A stretch of 64,000 bases of DNA from Rhizobium grahamii CCGE 502 (GCF_000298315.2 NZ_AEYE02000031.1:124001-188000); one strand, 5' to 3'. Shown: positions 46,315 through 58,746, counted from the stretch's first letter. Translations and numbers: made by a program. Notes: a model not told the origin generated them from the letters alone.

Positions 46315-47202
46315 TCAACTCAGCGGAACGACATCCACCGCCTGCACGGCGCGCTGCCCACCGTAGCTCTTCAGCACGCCAATGACCGGGGCCACGTCCG
46401 AATAGTCGCGGCCATAGGCAACGACGATGTGGTCGGTGCCGGCCGGGATGTTGTTGGTCGGGTCGAGTTCGACCCAGCCGATCGTTTCGCCGCACCAGAC
46501 CCTGACCCAGGCATGCATGGCGTCGGCGCCCTCCAGCCGTTCCTTGCCGGGCGGCGGGATGGTGCGCAGGAAGCCGGAGACATAGCCTGCCGGAATGCCG
46601 AGGCTGCGCAGCGCAAGGATCATTACGTGCACGAAGTCCTGGCAGACGCCGCTTTTCAACTGGAAGGCTTCGAGCGGAGTGGTGTCTACCGTCGTCGCCT
46701 CGGCATCGTAGGTGAAGTCGCGATAGATCTGCGTGCAGAGCGCGGTGGCGATCTGCAGCACGGTCAATGACGACTCGGCACGGACCTTCGCATAGTCCGA
46801 GATGGCGCGGGTTTCCAACAGGCGCGGGCTGTTGCCGAGGAAGTGGTGCGGCGCGTCGGGTTTCAACGACCAGACCCCTGCGATCTCATCCGGAAGCTCC
46901 GCAAGCAGGGGAGAAAAATCAGCCGTGATCGAATGGCTCTCCACCTGCACACGGGCCTGCATGCGAATGTCGAGCTTTTCGTGTGGCGCCCTCACTAGGA
47001 AGGAGGTTGCCGGATGCTCGAAAAAATCGGTGAAATGCGCTTGCTCGTCGGGTGTCGGTAAGACCTTGATCGAACCGGCGATCAGCCGCTGGCGGTTTGG
47101 CAGCGATAGCGGCATCAGCCGCATGATGTGACGCGCGCCAGAAGCCGGCGTGTCGTAGATGTAACCCATGTGCAGCGAGAGATCGTAGAGCACCAGGGTC
47201 AC
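46315..47202 (-). CDS. Transglutaminase-like cysteine protease family protein
   Basis: 295 residues. N-terminal bacterial transglutaminase beta domain (YDTPASGARHIMRLMPLSL), then a catalytic core with triad Cys187 (SGVCQDFVHVMI), His230 (GADAMHAWVRVW) and Asp near 245 (WVELDPTNN). All three are present, so it should be an active cysteine peptidase or amide transferase. Last gene of the three-gene operon, overlapping the ATP-grasp/alpha-E gene by four bases. The Cys-His-Asp core is widely used for isopeptide cleavage; the substrate is unknown. Confidence 0.9.
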   Translation of the reverse strand: MTLVLYDLSLHMGYIYDTPASGARHIMRLMPLSLPNRQRLIAGSIKVLPTPDEQAHFTDFFEHPATSFLVRAPHEKLDIRMQARVQVESHSITADFSPLLAELPDEIAGVWSLKPDAPHHFLGNSPRLLETRAISDYAKVRAESSLTVLQIATALCTQIYRDFTYDAEATTVDTTPLEAFQLKSGVCQDFVHVMILALRSLGIPAGYVSGFLRTIPPPGKERLEGADAMHAWVRVWCGETIGWVELDPTNNIPAGTDHIVVAYGRDYSDVAPVIGVLKSYGGQRAVQAVDVVPLS

Positions 47203-49616
47203 CCGAGATATGTGTGGGCAAGAAGGTCGGACAGCTGTTCCAGCTCGCGCTCTAAGCGACGATAGACATCGACGCTCATCGTCTCCGGCGTCATCACGGC
47301 AAGGCCGGAGTGCAGCCGCATCGCCTCGCGATAGAAGGGTGACATCTGGCCGTTGACGAGGGCGTTCGGCAGTTGCTCCACTTCGCGGTGGATCTCGTTC
47401 ATCTGGAAGAGGATCGAGCGCGGATTGAGCGGATCGAGCGCCAAGAGATCGGTGACCGTCAGGCGCGCGGTGTTGACGTTGTAGCGGCGGCGATGGGTCA
47501 TGACGCTGTCGCCGATCTCGAGCAGCATGTCGAGCGCGCCGTCGGGGGCGTCCGGGCCCGACATGTGGCCGAGCAGGCGCGTCATGTGCAGGCCACGTTC
47601 GATATGGCGACCAAGCGAGAGAAAGCGCCAGCCGGTGAAGCGATACATGTTTTCGTGCACAAGGCCCGCGAAACCGGCGAGCTTACGCAAGAGCACGGTC
47701 ATGGCATGGCTGGCGTCGTCGCCGGGCAGGATGGTCTCGTGGAAGCGCCGCGCGGTCTTGGCCAGATCGGTCAGCGCCAGCCAGCCGTCCGGCGAGAAGC
47801 GGTCGCGGATGTTGCTGGCGGAATAGACGGCGCTGTCGATGTTGCGCAGGAGATTTTCTGGGACGGCATCTTCCGTATCGATGTCGACGGCTGCAAGATA
47901 GGCCGACACGTCGGCCAGCAGCGGCTGGCTCGGATCGGCAGCTTCGGCGAAGCGGGCGTGCCAGGCGCGCAGGATGCGCAGAGCCCCTTCCGCACGCTCG
48001 ATGTAGCGTCCGAGCCAGAACAGGTTGTCGGCCGCGCGGCTCGGCAGGCTGCCCGGCATGTTGCGGGTGAAGCTGCCCTCGGCCGGTAACAGTGTATGGC
48101 GTTCCACCGGCTTGTCGCTGACGATCCAGACGTCGGCGGCCGCACCACCCGATTGCATGGCGATCGCTGATACATCGTCGCTGCCACCGATGCGGGCAAA
48201 GCCGCCGGGCATGATCTGCCAGCCATTGGCGGTGCGGGCGGCAAAGACGCGCAGCGACATCGGTCGCGGCGTCAGTTTGCCGCCGATCCAGGCCGGCGTC
48301 GTCGAGAGTGTCACGACCTCCTGGCCGACGAGCTTTGCGCCGTCGGAGTTCAGCCAGTCGCCGATCGAATCCTTGGCGGTGGCGCGCAGGCTGGAGCCAA
48401 GCACGGATTCGCCGCTGTCGTCGAAAAAGGGGGCGCGTGAATAGGCCGGGCCGATGACCATTTTCTCGATGTTCTCGGCCACATGCTCGCGCTCGCCCTT
48501 CTGGCCGCACCACCAGGTCGCGATCGAGGGGAGCTTCAGTTCCTCGCCGAAGAGCCGGCGACAGATCGTCGGCATGAAGGCGAGAAGCGCGCGAGTTTCG
48601 ATGATGCCGCTGCCAAGCGCGTTGACGATCGTCACGCTTTCGGCGCGTAGCGCCTCGACAAGACCGGGCGTGCCGATATGCGAGTTCTGGTTCAGTTCGA
48701 GCGGGTCGGCATAGGCCGAGTCCAGACGGCGCCAGAGCACAGTGATCGGCTTCAGACCCGAGACGGTGCGCACCATTACCTTGCCGTTGACGACGGTCAG
48801 GTCCTCGCCTTCCAGCAGCATGAAGCCGAGATAGCGGGCGATGTAGGCGTGTTCGTAGTAGGTTTCGTTGGCGGGGCCGGGGGTCAGGACGGCGATGCGG
48901 TCGTCGCCGCTGTGCTTCATGCCCTGCAGCGCGTCGCGGAAGGCGCCGAAGAAGGAGGCCAGTCGATGAACCGGCGTCTCCGCATAGATGTCGGAGAATG
49001 CGCGGGTCGTTGCAACGCGGTTCTCAAGCGCAAAACCGGCGCCCGACGGCGCCTGGGTGCGGTCGGCGAGCACCCACCAGTTGCCGTCAGGGCCGCGGCC
49101 GATCTCGAAGGCGCAGAAATGCAGGTAGTGTCCGCCGGCCGGGGTAACGCCGACGAGCGGACGCTGGTACTCAGGATTGGCCGCGATCAGCGCCGGCGGC
49201 AGGACGCCATCGGCGACCAGCCGGTTTTCACCGTAGATGTCGGCAACGATCGCCTCGAGCAGATCGGCGCGCTGCACCAGACCAGCCGACACCGCTTCCC
49301 ATTCCCTGGCATCGATCAGCACAGGCACATGCGACAGCGGCCAGGAGCGCTCGGCGCTGCCGGTGCTGCCATAGGCGCGATAGAACACGCCGGCATCGCG
49401 CAGATAGCGATCGGCGCGCGCGAAGCGCTCGGTCAGATCCTTCTCGGGCATGCCGCTCAAATGCGCGAAGAAGCGCTGCCAGACGGGCCGGATGGCGCCG
49501 TCGCTATCGACCATTTCGTCGGCAACGCCAGGCAGCGGGGCATAGTCGAGCACCGCATCGTTTCCGGTGCGGATCGCTGGCTCTTCCCTCAGTTCTGCCG
49601 TCGGTTTTTTGCCCAT
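47199..49616 (-). CDS. Circularly permuted ATP-grasp fused to alpha-E domain
   Basis: 805 residues. Residues ~70-470 are a circularly permuted ATP-grasp domain (ENRLVADGVLPPALIAANPE, WWVLADRTQAPSGAGFALEN, AVLTPGPANETYYEHAYIAR, VKPITVLWRRLDSAYADPLE, VNALGSGIIETRALLAF). Residues ~490-800 are the all-helical alpha-E domain (RAADNLFWLGRYIERAEGAL, SILFQMNEIHREVEQLPNAL). ATP-grasp domains of this type are predicted amidoligases. It overlaps the downstream transglutaminase gene by four bases and follows the DUF2126 gene by 13 bp. No biochemical function is established for the family as far as I know. Confidence 0.9.
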   Translation of the reverse strand: MGKKPTAELREEPAIRTGNDAVLDYAPLPGVADEMVDSDGAIRPVWQRFFAHLSGMPEKDLTERFARADRYLRDAGVFYRAYGSTGSAERSWPLSHVPVLIDAREWEAVSAGLVQRADLLEAIVADIYGENRLVADGVLPPALIAANPEYQRPLVGVTPAGGHYLHFCAFEIGRGPDGNWWVLADRTQAPSGAGFALENRVATTRAFSDIYAETPVHRLASFFGAFRDALQGMKHSGDDRIAVLTPGPANETYYEHAYIARYLGFMLLEGEDLTVVNGKVMVRTVSGLKPITVLWRRLDSAYADPLELNQNSHIGTPGLVEALRAESVTIVNALGSGIIETRALLAFMPTICRRLFGEELKLPSIATWWCGQKGEREHVAENIEKMVIGPAYSRAPFFDDSGESVLGSSLRATAKDSIGDWLNSDGAKLVGQEVVTLSTTPAWIGGKLTPRPMSLRVFAARTANGWQIMPGGFARIGGSDDVSAIAMQSGGAAADVWIVSDKPVERHTLLPAEGSFTRNMPGSLPSRAADNLFWLGRYIERAEGALRILRAWHARFAEAADPSQPLLADVSAYLAAVDIDTEDAVPENLLRNIDSAVYSASNIRDRFSPDGWLALTDLAKTARRFHETILPGDDASHAMTVLLRKLAGFAGLVHENMYRFTGWRFLSLGRHIERGLHMTRLLGHMSGPDAPDGALDMLLEIGDSVMTHRRRYNVNTARLTVTDLLALDPLNPRSILFQMNEIHREVEQLPNALVNGQMSPFYREAMRLHSGLAVMTPETMSVDVYRRLERELEQLSDLLAHTYLG

Positions 49617-49629
49617 GTCGCCCTAAAGT

Positions 49630-52950
<3,321 letters not shown>

Positions 52951-53060
52951 ATTTCGCCTTGTCCGGCGCCGCATCGTTGTGCGGCATTTGCTGTTCCCAA
53001 AAGCAGTGTGTGCAATGCAGCGAAAGAATGCAAGGCGGAACGCCCAAGCCGGCTAAGGCT

Positions 53061-54443
53061 TTACGCTGCCTTTGCAAACGTCACCGAGGCCTTGAGGCCT
53101 CTGCCGCCGCAGCCGGGCTCGAGCGCCAGCGCTGCATTGAAGAGGCCGGCGATCTCCTCGACGATCGGCAGCCCAAGCCCGGCGCCCGGTGCGCCGGAGT
53201 TGCTGCCGCGCGAGAAGCGCTGCCGGACGGCCGCGAGCTTCTCTATGGGAATGCCGGGGCCGTTGTCCTCGACTTCCAGGCGCACGGCATCGTCGGTCTC
53301 GGATATCCGGACGGTCACCTCGGCACCCGTGCCGGCATAGGCGATGGCATTTCCCGCGAGGTTGCGCAGCAGTTCGCCGATCAGCAGTGGCTCGGCGCGG
53401 ACGAGAGCAGGGCGGTCGCCTTCGAAGCCGAGGTCGATACCTGCCTCGGCGGCCGTCGGGATCAATTCGCCGGTTATCTCCTGGGCAATGGCCGTCAGGT
53501 CGATCGCAGAGGCGGTCAGCGCTTCCTTTGCCGTTGCCGCATCGATCTTCGCCATCAGCAGCAACTGAGCAAGAATACGCTCGGCGTGGGCGACGGCCTG
53601 GTCGCCCTTCAAGGCCGAGCCCTGCGCTTCCGCCAAGGTGCCTGATCGGGCCGAGAGGGCGAGCTGGGTGCGGATAATCGCGAGCGGCGTGCGCAGCTGG
53701 TGACTGGCGTTGCCGGTGAAGTTCCTGAGTGCATCGAGCGCCGATTGCAGGCGCACCATGAAGCCGTTGACGGTATCGACCAGGGGCTGGACCTCGCTCG
53801 GCACGGACTGCTCGATCGGATGCAGGTCGTCGGGGCTGCGCTCGCCGATCGCGTCGCGCAGCTTGTAGAGCGGGCGAAGCGCAACGGTGACGGAGATCCA
53901 GACGATCACAGCTGCACCTGCGATCATGAAGGAGAGGCGAAGCGCCGAGCGGAAGAGGATGGCGCGGGCCAGCTGGCGGCGGGCAATCGTCGTCTCCGCA
54001 ACGGTCACTGCGAAGGGGACGGAGCGGATGCCCGTCGAGGCGGAGCGCTTCAGCGTCGCCACCCGGATCGGCTCGCCGCGAAAAGTGTCATCGGCAAAGG
54101 CGGCGGTGTCGCCCACAGTTTTGGCAAGCACCGGGAGAGCCTGGTAACCGGTGATGAATTTTCCGGGTGGCCCGTCGACGCGGTAGAAGACCCGGTCCTG
54201 CGCCGCCGAGGTCAGCATCTCCAGCGCCACATAGGGGATATCGACCTCGAGCGTGCCATCTTCCGCCACGACCACGCGTTCGGCGATGGCGAGCGCCGAG
54301 CCTGCCAGCACGCGGTCCGAGACGATATTTGAGGTCTGCACGGCCTCTCGGTAGGTGTCGACAAGGGCGACCATGCCGATGATGGCGGTCGAGATCAGCA
54401 GCCAGAACAGCAGTCTTCGTCGGAGCGAATAGGCCGTCGTCAT
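53061..54443 (-). CDS. tctE: TctE-like sensor histidine kinase
   Basis: 460 residues. Helix 1 near 10-27 (LLFWLLISTAIIGMVALVDT), a ~130-residue periplasmic 2CSK_N sensor (RVFYRVDGPPGKFITGYQAL, FRGEPIRVATLKR), helix 2 near 175-193 and HAMP. HisKA phosphoacceptor His248 is in NASHQLRTPL; N, G1 and G2 boxes follow (GELLRNLAGNAIAYA, VEDNGPGIP, SGAPGAGLGLPIVEEIAG). Cytoplasmic kinase activating TctD for tricarboxylate uptake. Overlaps tctD by four bases. The regulated transporter tctCBA lies 3.6 kb away in the same window. Confidence 0.9.
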   Translation of the reverse strand: MTTAYSLRRRLLFWLLISTAIIGMVALVDTYREAVQTSNIVSDRVLAGSALAIAERVVVAEDGTLEVDIPYVALEMLTSAAQDRVFYRVDGPPGKFITGYQALPVLAKTVGDTAAFADDTFRGEPIRVATLKRSASTGIRSVPFAVTVAETTIARRQLARAILFRSALRLSFMIAGAAVIVWISVTVALRPLYKLRDAIGERSPDDLHPIEQSVPSEVQPLVDTVNGFMVRLQSALDALRNFTGNASHQLRTPLAIIRTQLALSARSGTLAEAQGSALKGDQAVAHAERILAQLLLMAKIDAATAKEALTASAIDLTAIAQEITGELIPTAAEAGIDLGFEGDRPALVRAEPLLIGELLRNLAGNAIAYAGTGAEVTVRISETDDAVRLEVEDNGPGIPIEKLAAVRQRFSRGSNSGAPGAGLGLPIVEEIAGLFNAALALEPGCGGRGLKASVTFAKAA

Positions 54444-55117
54444 GAGGCCTCGGGCAGTTTGTCGAGATAGTAACCGATGCCGCGCGCCGTCTTCACCGTC
54501 AGGCCGTATGGCGACAGTCGCTTCCTGAGGCGGCTGACATATTGCTCGATGGCGTTCGCGGAAATGTCGTCGTCGAAGGCGGTCAGCGACTGGATGATCG
54601 CTTCCTTGGCGACCACCTTGCCGGCACGCATGAAGAGAATTTCGAGCAGGCCCAGCTCGCGGGCGGGAATGTCAAGCGGCGTCGAACCGGAGAAAAAGGC
54701 GCGTGAATTGAGATCGAGCGAAAGACCGCCGAAACTGACCGTTGCTGAATGGAGCCCGGCCTGGCGGCGCAGGAGGACGCGGACGCGGGCTTCGAACTCG
54801 GAGATATCGAAGGGCTTGATGAGGTAGTCGTCGGCGCCGAGATCAAGGCCCTTGACGCGCTCTTCCGGTGTGCCGCGCGCCGTCAGGATCAGGACTGCCG
54901 ACTGGTTCTGCCGGGCGCGCATGGCACGCAGCACCTCAAGGCCGTCCATCTCTGGCAGGTTCAGGTCGAGCACGACGAGATCGAAATTCTCGGCTGCCGT
55001 CACGGCATTGGCGGAGGCGCCGTCATGCACGACATCGACGGCGTGGCCGGTGCCGCGCAGAATGGCCGAAAGCCCGTCGGCCAGCGCGATATTGTCCTCC
55101 ACCAGTAGAATGCGCAC
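54440..55117 (-). CDS. tctD: TctD-like OmpR-family response regulator
   Basis: 225 residues. Receiver with phosphoacceptor Asp51 (VVLDLNLPEMDG), acidic pocket VEDN and Lys in DYLIKPFDISEF. C-terminal winged helix (RELGLLEILFMRAGKVVAKEA, ISANAIEQYVSRLRKRLSPY, VKTARGIGYYL). It is expected to activate tctCBA transcription after phosphorylation by TctE. The gene follows the cyclase-TPR gene by 68 bp and overlaps tctE. Confidence 0.93.
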   Translation of the reverse strand: MRILLVEDNIALADGLSAILRGTGHAVDVVHDGASANAVTAAENFDLVVLDLNLPEMDGLEVLRAMRARQNQSAVLILTARGTPEERVKGLDLGADDYLIKPFDISEFEARVRVLLRRQAGLHSATVSFGGLSLDLNSRAFFSGSTPLDIPARELGLLEILFMRAGKVVAKEAIIQSLTAFDDDISANAIEQYVSRLRKRLSPYGLTVKTARGIGYYLDKLPEAS

Positions 55118-55185
55118 GAATGTTCCCTTTGTTTTTGAAAAGGATACAGGGTGGCCGAGAGGCTGTCACCGCCCGCGCGCCGCAT

Positions 55186-57039
55186 TTATCTCTGCGCGGC
55201 GATGTCCGCGAGCAGCTCCTGAAACCGCGGATCGGACCTGATATTGTCGAGGTCGGAATCGTTGGCGAACCATTCGAGCTGGTAGAACGAGCTGCTCGGT
55301 CGCAGCTGCTCCAGGAGGTCGATCGCCCGCTCGGTATCTCCGAGGATGGCGTAGACGCAGGCGGCATTGTAGCGCGTGATCGCGTCGCTCGGGTCGAGCG
55401 CGAGGGCGCGTTCCGTCCATGACAGGGCTTGCTGGCGGTCGCCGAGATGGGCGTATGCCAGCCCCGCACGGCCAACCGGCGATGAGCTGTCGGGGCTTTG
55501 CTCGGCCGCCCGGTTGCAGCGCCGGACGGTCTCTTCGGCCCATCGTCGCTCCGTGTCCGGCTGGCCGAGGGAGCGGTAGGCTGCTGTCAACAGAATTGGG
55601 GACACGTAGTCGTTTTCGTAAAGTGCTGCCGCGCGCTCGAAATAGACGGTGGCTTGCTCGAAGGCGCCCCGCCGGAAGAGGCTGTGGGCGAAGTAGAAGT
55701 TCGATTCGAAGAGGTCGGGATCGAGGGCGAGGGCGCTTTCGAAGTAGCCCAGCGCTTCCGCGTCCTGTCCGTCATGGTGGAACGCCATCGCACGGGCGGC
55801 ATGGGCCTCGGCGAGATTGGGGTCGAGCGCCAGCGCCTTGGCGCTCATCGCCAGGATGTCGTTGATCGGCAGCTGTGCGGCGTACCAGATATGCAGGGCG
55901 GAATCGCAATCGGCGATGCCAGCATAGGCGCGGGCGTAAGACGGGTCGAGTTCCACCGCCTTTGCGAACATGCGTCTCGCCAGGTTGAGATAGGGCAAGG
56001 TCATCGTCCGCGCGAACCTGCGGCCGCGCAGGTAGTAGGTATAGGCCTCGGCACTGGTCGTCGGGTCGCTTTCGATGGCTCGCCTTTCCTCAGGGTGGAG
56101 CTTGATCTTCAGCTGGTGGACAATGGCGTGGGCGATCTCATCCTGGATCGCGAAAATGTCGTTCAGATCCCGGTCGTAGCGATCGGCCCATAGATGGTTC
56201 TCGTTTCCGGCATCAATCATCTGAGCGCTGATCCTGACGCGCGCACCCACCTTGCGAACGCTGCCCTGCAGCACATAGCGCACCGACAATTCCCGTGCGA
56301 TCTGGCCGATTTTCACCTGCTGGCCCTTGTAGGTGAAGGTCGTATTGCGCGGTGTGACTTCGAGGTCGGAGATTTTCGAGAGATCAGTGATGATGTCCTC
56401 GGTCAGGCCATCCGAGAAATATTCCTGGTCGGGATCGTCGCTCATGTTGGTGAACGGCAAGACAAGGATCGATTGTCTGTTCGATCGGCCGACGCTGGTC
56501 GCTGGCGCCGGGCGCTCGGTTGGCTGGTCGAACAGCACGGCATAGACGCGCACCGCCTGACGGATATTCTTCAGTGTCTGATGGCCCATGTCCTCGAAGC
56601 GCAGATCGAGCTTCGAACCGATCTGATCGTTCACCGAGGCGGATACGGCGATGCCGCCCGGCGCAGCAATGCCTTCGAGCCGCGCGGCGATGTTCACGCC
56701 GTCGCCGAAAATGTCGCCATCCTCGACGATGACATCACCGAGATTGATGCCGATCCGAAGCTGGATCCGCTGCTCCTGCTCCACCCCGATATTGCGCTGC
56801 TGCATTCCGCGCTGAATGTCGACGGCGCATGCCACGGCGTTGACGACGCTGGAGAATTCCGCCAGCAGACCATCGCCGATCAATTTGACCAGCCGACCTC
56901 CATGCCCGGCGAGAGCAGGTTCGATCAGTTCCCTACGGTGACGGTTGACCGCGGCAAGCGTCCCGGTCTCGTCGATGCCCATCAGCCTGCTGTAGCCAAC
57001 CACATCGGCGGCAAGAATGGCGGTCAAACGTCGTTCCAA
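55186..57039 (-). CDS. Class III adenylate cyclase - TolB-like - TPR protein
   Basis: 617 residues from TTG 57039, chosen because GGAGAG lies six bases upstream and homologues begin ERRLTAILAADVVGYSRL. Cyclase domain to ~185: metal Asp in LAADVVGYSRLMG and IGDGLLAEF, Asn/Arg in DGVNIAARLEG, Lys in TLKNIRQAVRVYAV, all intact. A TolB-like/CadC-type domain follows (SILVLPFTNMSDDPDQEYFS, LVRYVLQGSVRKVGARVRIS-like). The C-terminal ~260 residues are TPR repeats (AEAYTYYLRGRRFARTMTLP, AVELDPSYARAYAGIADCDS, ALALDPNLAEAHAARAMAFH). Rhizobia carry many such cyclases with unknown inputs. Same strand as tctDE; it may be co-transcribed with them. Confidence 0.9.
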   Translation of the reverse strand: MERRLTAILAADVVGYSRLMGIDETGTLAAVNRHRRELIEPALAGHGGRLVKLIGDGLLAEFSSVVNAVACAVDIQRGMQQRNIGVEQEQRIQLRIGINLGDVIVEDGDIFGDGVNIAARLEGIAAPGGIAVSASVNDQIGSKLDLRFEDMGHQTLKNIRQAVRVYAVLFDQPTERPAPATSVGRSNRQSILVLPFTNMSDDPDQEYFSDGLTEDIITDLSKISDLEVTPRNTTFTYKGQQVKIGQIARELSVRYVLQGSVRKVGARVRISAQMIDAGNENHLWADRYDRDLNDIFAIQDEIAHAIVHQLKIKLHPEERRAIESDPTTSAEAYTYYLRGRRFARTMTLPYLNLARRMFAKAVELDPSYARAYAGIADCDSALHIWYAAQLPINDILAMSAKALALDPNLAEAHAARAMAFHHDGQDAEALGYFESALALDPDLFESNFYFAHSLFRRGAFEQATVYFERAAALYENDYVSPILLTAAYRSLGQPDTERRWAEETVRRCNRAAEQSPDSSSPVGRAGLAYAHLGDRQQALSWTERALALDPSDAITRYNAACVYAILGDTERAIDLLEQLRPSSSFYQLEWFANDSDLDNIRSDPRFQELLADIAAQR

Positions 57040-57159
57040 GGTGCTCTCCGGTCGAACCCACAGAATTCTAGCGTGTTTTGAGCCACCGGACGAGGATCGA
57101 TCGGCTACGCAATTGGCGGGTGCCTTGTGTCGCCCTTCGCGGTCATGCATCTTAGGGGT

Positions 57160-58227
57160 ATGAGGAGACTGTTCTTACTTGCGTGCCTGTTGCTTTGTCC
57201 GGGCTTGGCGCTGGCCGACGAGGTGTTCTATTCGGCGCGGTCCGGCAATGCTGCGGCTCCGACGCTGGTCGTCTATTCCTCGCTCGACGAGCCGCTTGCG
57301 CAGCCGATGATCCGCGGATTTCAAGAGGCCAATCCGGATGTCGCGGTCAAGTATGAGGACATGCTGACCGGGGAAATCTACGACCGCATCGTGCGCGAGA
57401 CGGATGCCGGCAAACGCACCGCCGATTTCGCCTTCTCCTCGGCGATGGACCTGCAGGTGAAGCTTTCCAACGACGGCTATGCGCAGGTGAGCAACCTGCC
57501 GATGAGCGCGCGCTGGCCGAAATGGGCAAACTGGCGCAACACCGCCTATGCGCTGACCTTCGAGCCGGCGGTATTCGTCTATCACAAGCCGAGCTTCGCG
57601 ACGGAGCCGCCGCCGAGTTCGCGCGCCGAGTTCGTTGATTACCTCAAGCGCAAGGGCGATGCGATCCATGGGCGGATCGGCACCTATGATATCGAGCGTT
57701 CCGGTGTCGGCTTTCTGTTCATGGCCCGCGACCAGGAGCAGTTCGGAGATATCTGGTCGGTCATCGGCGCTATGGGGGCCGCGGGCGTCAAGCTGTATTC
57801 GACGAGTTCGGCCATTCTGGAGCGCGTGTCGGATGGTCGCTTCGTTCTCGGCTACAATATTCTTGGTTCCTACGCCGCCGATTGGGCCAAGCGTCATCCG
57901 GATGTCGGGATCGTGCTGCCGAAGGATTATACCGTCGTGATGTCGCGCATCGGCCTCGTGCCGCAGGCGGCGGGCGAGCCGGAACTCGGACGGCGCTACC
58001 TCTCCTTCTTCATGTCGAAGGAGGGGCAGACTATCATGGCGCGCGAGCTGCAGATTCCGGCCGTCAGCCCGGAAGTCGCCGGCGAGAATACGGCCAATAC
58101 CATGCAGGAACTTCTTGGTGCGCAACTCCGTCCGGTGCCCGTCAGCCCTGGGCTGATGGTGTATCTGGATCAGGTCAAGCGTGCGCGACTGATCGCGCAC
58201 TGGAACGAAGTGCTGCGCACACAATAG
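57160..58227 (+). CDS. Orphan ABC-type periplasmic binding protein (family 1 extracellular)
   Basis: 355 residues from ATG 57160, which gives a clean signal peptide (MRRLFLLACLLLCPGLALAD, cleavage after ALA); starts at 57145 or 57127 are possible. The mature protein resembles Fe3+/polyamine-type binding proteins: TLVVYSSLDEPLAQPMIRGF, NPDVAVKYEDMLTGEIYDRI, PAVFVYHKPSF, VLGYNILGSYAADWAKRHPD, VMSRIGLVPQAAGEPELGRR. No ABC permease or ATPase accompanies it. It lies between the tctDE/cyclase genes and tctCBA, so a sensory role with TctE is plausible but unproven. Confidence 0.85.
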   Translation: MRRLFLLACLLLCPGLALADEVFYSARSGNAAAPTLVVYSSLDEPLAQPMIRGFQEANPDVAVKYEDMLTGEIYDRIVRETDAGKRTADFAFSSAMDLQVKLSNDGYAQVSNLPMSARWPKWANWRNTAYALTFEPAVFVYHKPSFATEPPPSSRAEFVDYLKRKGDAIHGRIGTYDIERSGVGFLFMARDQEQFGDIWSVIGAMGAAGVKLYSTSSAILERVSDGRFVLGYNILGSYAADWAKRHPDVGIVLPKDYTVVMSRIGLVPQAAGEPELGRRYLSFFMSKEGQTIMARELQIPAVSPEVAGENTANTMQELLGAQLRPVPVSPGLMVYLDQVKRARLIAHWNEVLRTQ

Positions 58228-58242
58228 GAGCTGCGCATTGAG

Positions 58243-58431
58243 TTAGCGGAAAGAGCAGGGCCGCTGAGCGTTGGCCAGCAATTCCTGCTTCGTCGCGAAG
58301 GATCCGAAGAGCGCGAGGAGACGTTTTTCCTCCTCCTTATCCAGCCGGTGTCGGCGTGCGAAATCGTGCACACTCCACACCTGGCGTAAGCCCTCATTTT
58401 CGATGTGACTGGTATCGACGTGAGAACTCAT
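58243..58431 (-). CDS. Small conserved hypothetical protein under an EcfG promoter
   Basis: 62 residues from ATG 58431, with GAGGAGGA about ten bases upstream. Composition is polar and helical (ENEGLRQVWSVHDFARRHRL, DKEEEKRLLALFGSFATKQE) with one Cys near the end. No signal peptide or known domain. It carries an exact EcfG-type promoter 25 bp upstream, so it is likely a small general-stress protein. Encoded convergent with the binding-protein gene. Too long for the sub-60-aa range and well-framed, it is likely real. Confidence 0.75.
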   Translation of the reverse strand: MSSHVDTSHIENEGLRQVWSVHDFARRHRLDKEEEKRLLALFGSFATKQELLANAQRPCSFR

Positions 58432-58455
58432 GGGGCAATCCTCCTCAGCGCCCTT

Positions 58456-58480
58456 AACGCTGGAATGGCACTCGGGTTCC
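58456..58480 (-). promoter_or_regulatory. EcfG/RpoE2-type general stress promoter
   Basis: Minus strand: GGAAC at 58480-58476, 16-bp spacer, CGTT at 58459-58456, 25 bp upstream of the 62-aa gene. Exact consensus match. Confidence 0.75.
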
Positions 58481-58627
58481 ATCGGTTCTGAAGTTTTATC
58501 TTTTTCGCGTCCGGCAAAGATTGCGGCAAAAAAGTGTCTTTGCAGGGTGGATACCTGAGCAATGTCAGCTAAATGACAGCTTGTTGTGGTCCGCTTTGCA
58601 GAACTTCAGCTCCGTGGAGGCGGAGAG

Positions 58628-58693
58628 ATGAAGTTTCGGGAGGAACTTGCCAGCGTATCGGACCTCGGAGTCCGTCTGCGGTGTCCTTCCTGA
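58628..58693 (+). CDS. Possible leader peptide upstream of tctC
   Basis: 21-codon frame beginning ATG 58628 with GGAGGCGGAGAG just upstream, encoding MKFREELASVSDLGVRLRCP plus a final Ser. It overlaps the CGGAC / GTCCG inverted repeat and ends 54 bp before tctC. It could be a regulatory upstream ORF or chance; no amino-acid run suggests classical attenuation. Confidence 0.25.
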   Translation: MKFREELASVSDLGVRLRCPS

Positions 58694-58746
58694 TTCTATC
58701 GAGAACAATGCGCGGTTTCTCAGCCGTGCCCACGGAGGACACACTT

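Larger units (their letters stand above)
58432..58746. other. Intergenic region between the small stress gene and tctC
   Basis: 315 bp. The first part holds the EcfG promoter (58456-58480, minus strand). The rest is the tctC upstream region with a possible 21-codon leader frame (58628-58693) and an inverted repeat CGGAC / GTCCG at 58659-58674. A TctD-binding site is expected but I cannot identify it. Confidence 0.5.
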
